From assembly GCA_963530895.1 (NCBI GenBank), contig CAUSFO010000035.1, positions 1 through 16,455 of the forward strand: a stretch of DNA of 16,455 nucleotides, read 5' to 3'. Below the pieces are notes generated by a model. The model was not told where the DNA came from and did no database searches. It saw only the letters and a program-made list of their open reading frames with translations. Position 1 is the first letter of the stretch, and each line of letters begins with the position of its first letter. This document shows positions 14,659 to 16,455 of the stretch, one piece after another. Both the position numbers and the translations under genes were made by a program. Source of the DNA: JABCPE02 sp963530895 (GTDB lineage: Bacteria > Bacteroidota > Bacteroidia > Flavobacteriales > Weeksellaceae).

Positions 14659-16455
14659 TGGAGTAAGTGCGCAGAGTCTATCTAACCACGCTTCACGAAG
14701 AGTGCATCAGGGGGAATTATACACCATAAAAGACTATGTAGCAGGAGAGGAGAGCTTCCTGAATACTTTTGATATTTCATACTATCCTACAGAAAGAGGG
14801 CCATATAACTTTAATCCATCAGAAACGACACAAGACAGATGGGGAGGACTTATGCGGTCAATTTCTGTTTCTAACTTTGTAAATTCTAATATAGAATATG
14901 TAGAGTTCTGGATGATGGATCCGTATGCAGATGGTGGAACTTTGGGAACAAATCCTAAGTTATTGCTACATCTTGGGAATGTTTCCGAGGATGTCCTAAA
15001 AGATGGTGTTCTACAATACGAAAACGGACTTCCTATAAGTTCAGACCCAGCCAATGTTACGACTACCAACTGGGGTAATCAGCCTAAACAAGCGCCTGTG
15101 CTCTATGCATTCTCATCAGAGGGAGTGGAGCGGTCTACGCAGGATTTAGGGTATGATGGGCTTGATAATCAGTCGGAAGCAGCGAAATTCGGGACTTCGT
15201 TTGTAAATCCTGTGACTAATGCTGTAGACCCTGCGTCTGATGACTTCGTATTTCCTTTGTCTAATAAATTCCAAGGCGCACAAGCAGGCTCGCTGGTGGA
15301 ACGATACAGATATTTCCGAAATCCAGATGGAAACTCAGAAGCCAATTCATTAGAAGTTGCTACGCAAACTCCTGATGCAGAGGATGTTAATAGAGATTTT
15401 AACCTTGACCAAAATGAAAGCTATAACCAGTACACAGTGAAGCTGGATAGAGCGAGTTTGGTTTTAGGACAAAATAATATAGTGGATGTAAAGGAAGTTT
15501 CCACAAGATTCCAAGACGGAAGATCTGGAACTAATAAATGGTATCTTTTCCGTATTCCAGTAAGCCAGTTTGATACCACAGCAGGAGAGCGCAGTACAGA
15601 TGTGCTGAACAATGTTCGTTTCATGAGAATGGTTCTTACAGGTTTTGATGAGACTACTACACTTAGATTTGGTAGTTTGGATTTGGTTCGTTCCGATTGG
15701 AGAAGATATACCAAACCACTCGCTGTAGATGCTACTACCAATGAAGGTTTTGGAACGGTAAATACGGATAATTTAGAGATAGGAAGTGTAAACTTGGAAG
15801 AGAATGGACAAGGAACGCCTCCTTATGTGCTGCCTCCAGGGATAGACCGAGAGGTTTTGAGTGGAACGGCAGGTACGCAGAGACAAAATGAAGGTTCTCT
15901 TTACATGAAGGTAACAGGGCTGAGTAATGATGCTCGTGGGGTGTTTAAAAATACCACACTCGATTTGCGTAGGTATGAAAAGCTGGAAATGTTTGTTCAT
16001 GCCCAAGATTTGAAGAATCTGACCTCTACAGCTCTCGATGATAAAACCAAGTTCTTTATCCGTTTTGGTAGTGATGCTACGGATAACTATTATGAATACG
16101 AGGCTTCCCTTAAATATACTTCTTCTAACAGCAGAACACCTTATGAAATCTGGCCTTCGGAAAATATGGTAAGTCTGGAATTAACGGAACTAACCGCTAT
16201 TAAAGGAAGAAGAGATAGAAATGGTGCTCCTGCGGATACTAGGTATACAGACGGAAACTATGGAGATGCCAATAAGAAGATTTATGTAAAAGGTCGCCCA
16301 AGTATAGGAAATATCAGCACCATGGTATTAGGGGTAAGAAACCAAGATGCATCTAGTGTGTCCAAAGATATTTTGCTTTGGGTCAATGAAATCCGTGCTT
16401 CTGGAATTAAGAACCAAGGAGGATATGCAGCAAATGCTAATTTGACTTTCAATTT
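14642..16455 (+). pseudogene. sprA: SprA continuation in the +1 frame, cut by the window end
   Basis: Reading from GGC at 14642 gives about 604 codons without a stop to the end of the window, clearly the next part of SprA: GGSAPNGVSAQSLSNHASRR, then TFDISYYPTERGPYNFNP, VEFWMMDPYADGG, ALYAFSSEG-like VLYAFSSEGVERST, DQNESYNQYTVKL, WYLFRIPVSQF, RFGSLDLVRSDWRRY, NEGSLYMKVTGLSNDARG and KDILLWVNEIRASG. There is no start codon with a leader at its beginning, so it is not a separate gene. The join with the upstream frame is at 14638-14644 (CCT AGG C). Long preservation of the open frame means the frameshift is recent, a sequencing or assembly error, or recoded. The gene should run perhaps another 2.5-3 kb beyond the window, judging from usual SprA length. 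Confidence 0.88.

Noticed and set aside
14642..16455. A separate second gene downstream of the sprA stop codon
   Set aside because: The sequence continues SprA directly in the next frame and lacks its own start or leader, so it is the broken remainder of the same gene.
1..16455. CRISPR arrays, insertion sequences, tRNA or rRNA genes, phage or defence islands
   Set aside because: No regularly spaced repeats, transposase motifs, cloverleaf or rRNA-like sequence were seen. Gene content is housekeeping and surface functions typical of a flavobacterial chromosome.

Overview
The window looks like chromosomal DNA from a flavobacterium, most likely of the Chryseobacterium/Riemerella/Elizabethkingia group (Weeksellaceae). 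The evidence is low G+C, a SprA-type type IX secretion translocon directly behind ruvA, a TPR-histidine kinase/NarL-type regulator pair, start codons without Shine-Dalgarno sequences, and several copies of the Bacteroidota -7 promoter element TAnnTTTG. No mobile element, CRISPR array, tRNA or rRNA was seen.

Layout. A leftward outer-membrane beta-barrel gene (155-853) ends at a perfect-palindrome terminator. It diverges from a rightward two-component operon (histidine kinase 1108-3012, response regulator 3026-3652). Next comes a rightward sugar-phosphate cluster: transketolase, class II fructose-bisphosphate aldolase, a SugE/Gdx-type SMR exporter overlapping the aldolase by one base, a terminator, then GlpX fructose-1,6-bisphosphatase and ribulose-phosphate epimerase. 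A second small beta-barrel protein (8993-9514) sits behind a sigma-54-like element and converges on leftward lipB. Divergent from lipB are a nucleoid-associated (NdpA/NA37-type) protein, ruvA and the first 4.4 kb of sprA, which runs off the window.

How the genes fit together. tkt, fba, glpX and rpe cover carbon-rearrangement steps of the non-oxidative pentose phosphate pathway and gluconeogenesis. The set resembles the regeneration phase of Calvin or ribulose-monophosphate cycles and could run through sedoheptulose bisphosphate. The two-component operon shares a 254-base intergenic region with the porin-like gene, and an inverted pair of short sites there makes co-regulation plausible.

Most notable points. 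(1) sprA is split by a +1 frameshift at CCT AGG C (14638-14644), while the new frame stays open for more than 600 codons. This is a sequencing error, a recent loss-of-function mutation, or, least likely, recoding. (2) The compact tkt-fba-gdx-glpX-rpe cluster carries an embedded SMR exporter. (3) Candidate operator and sigma-54-like elements occur in intergenic regions.
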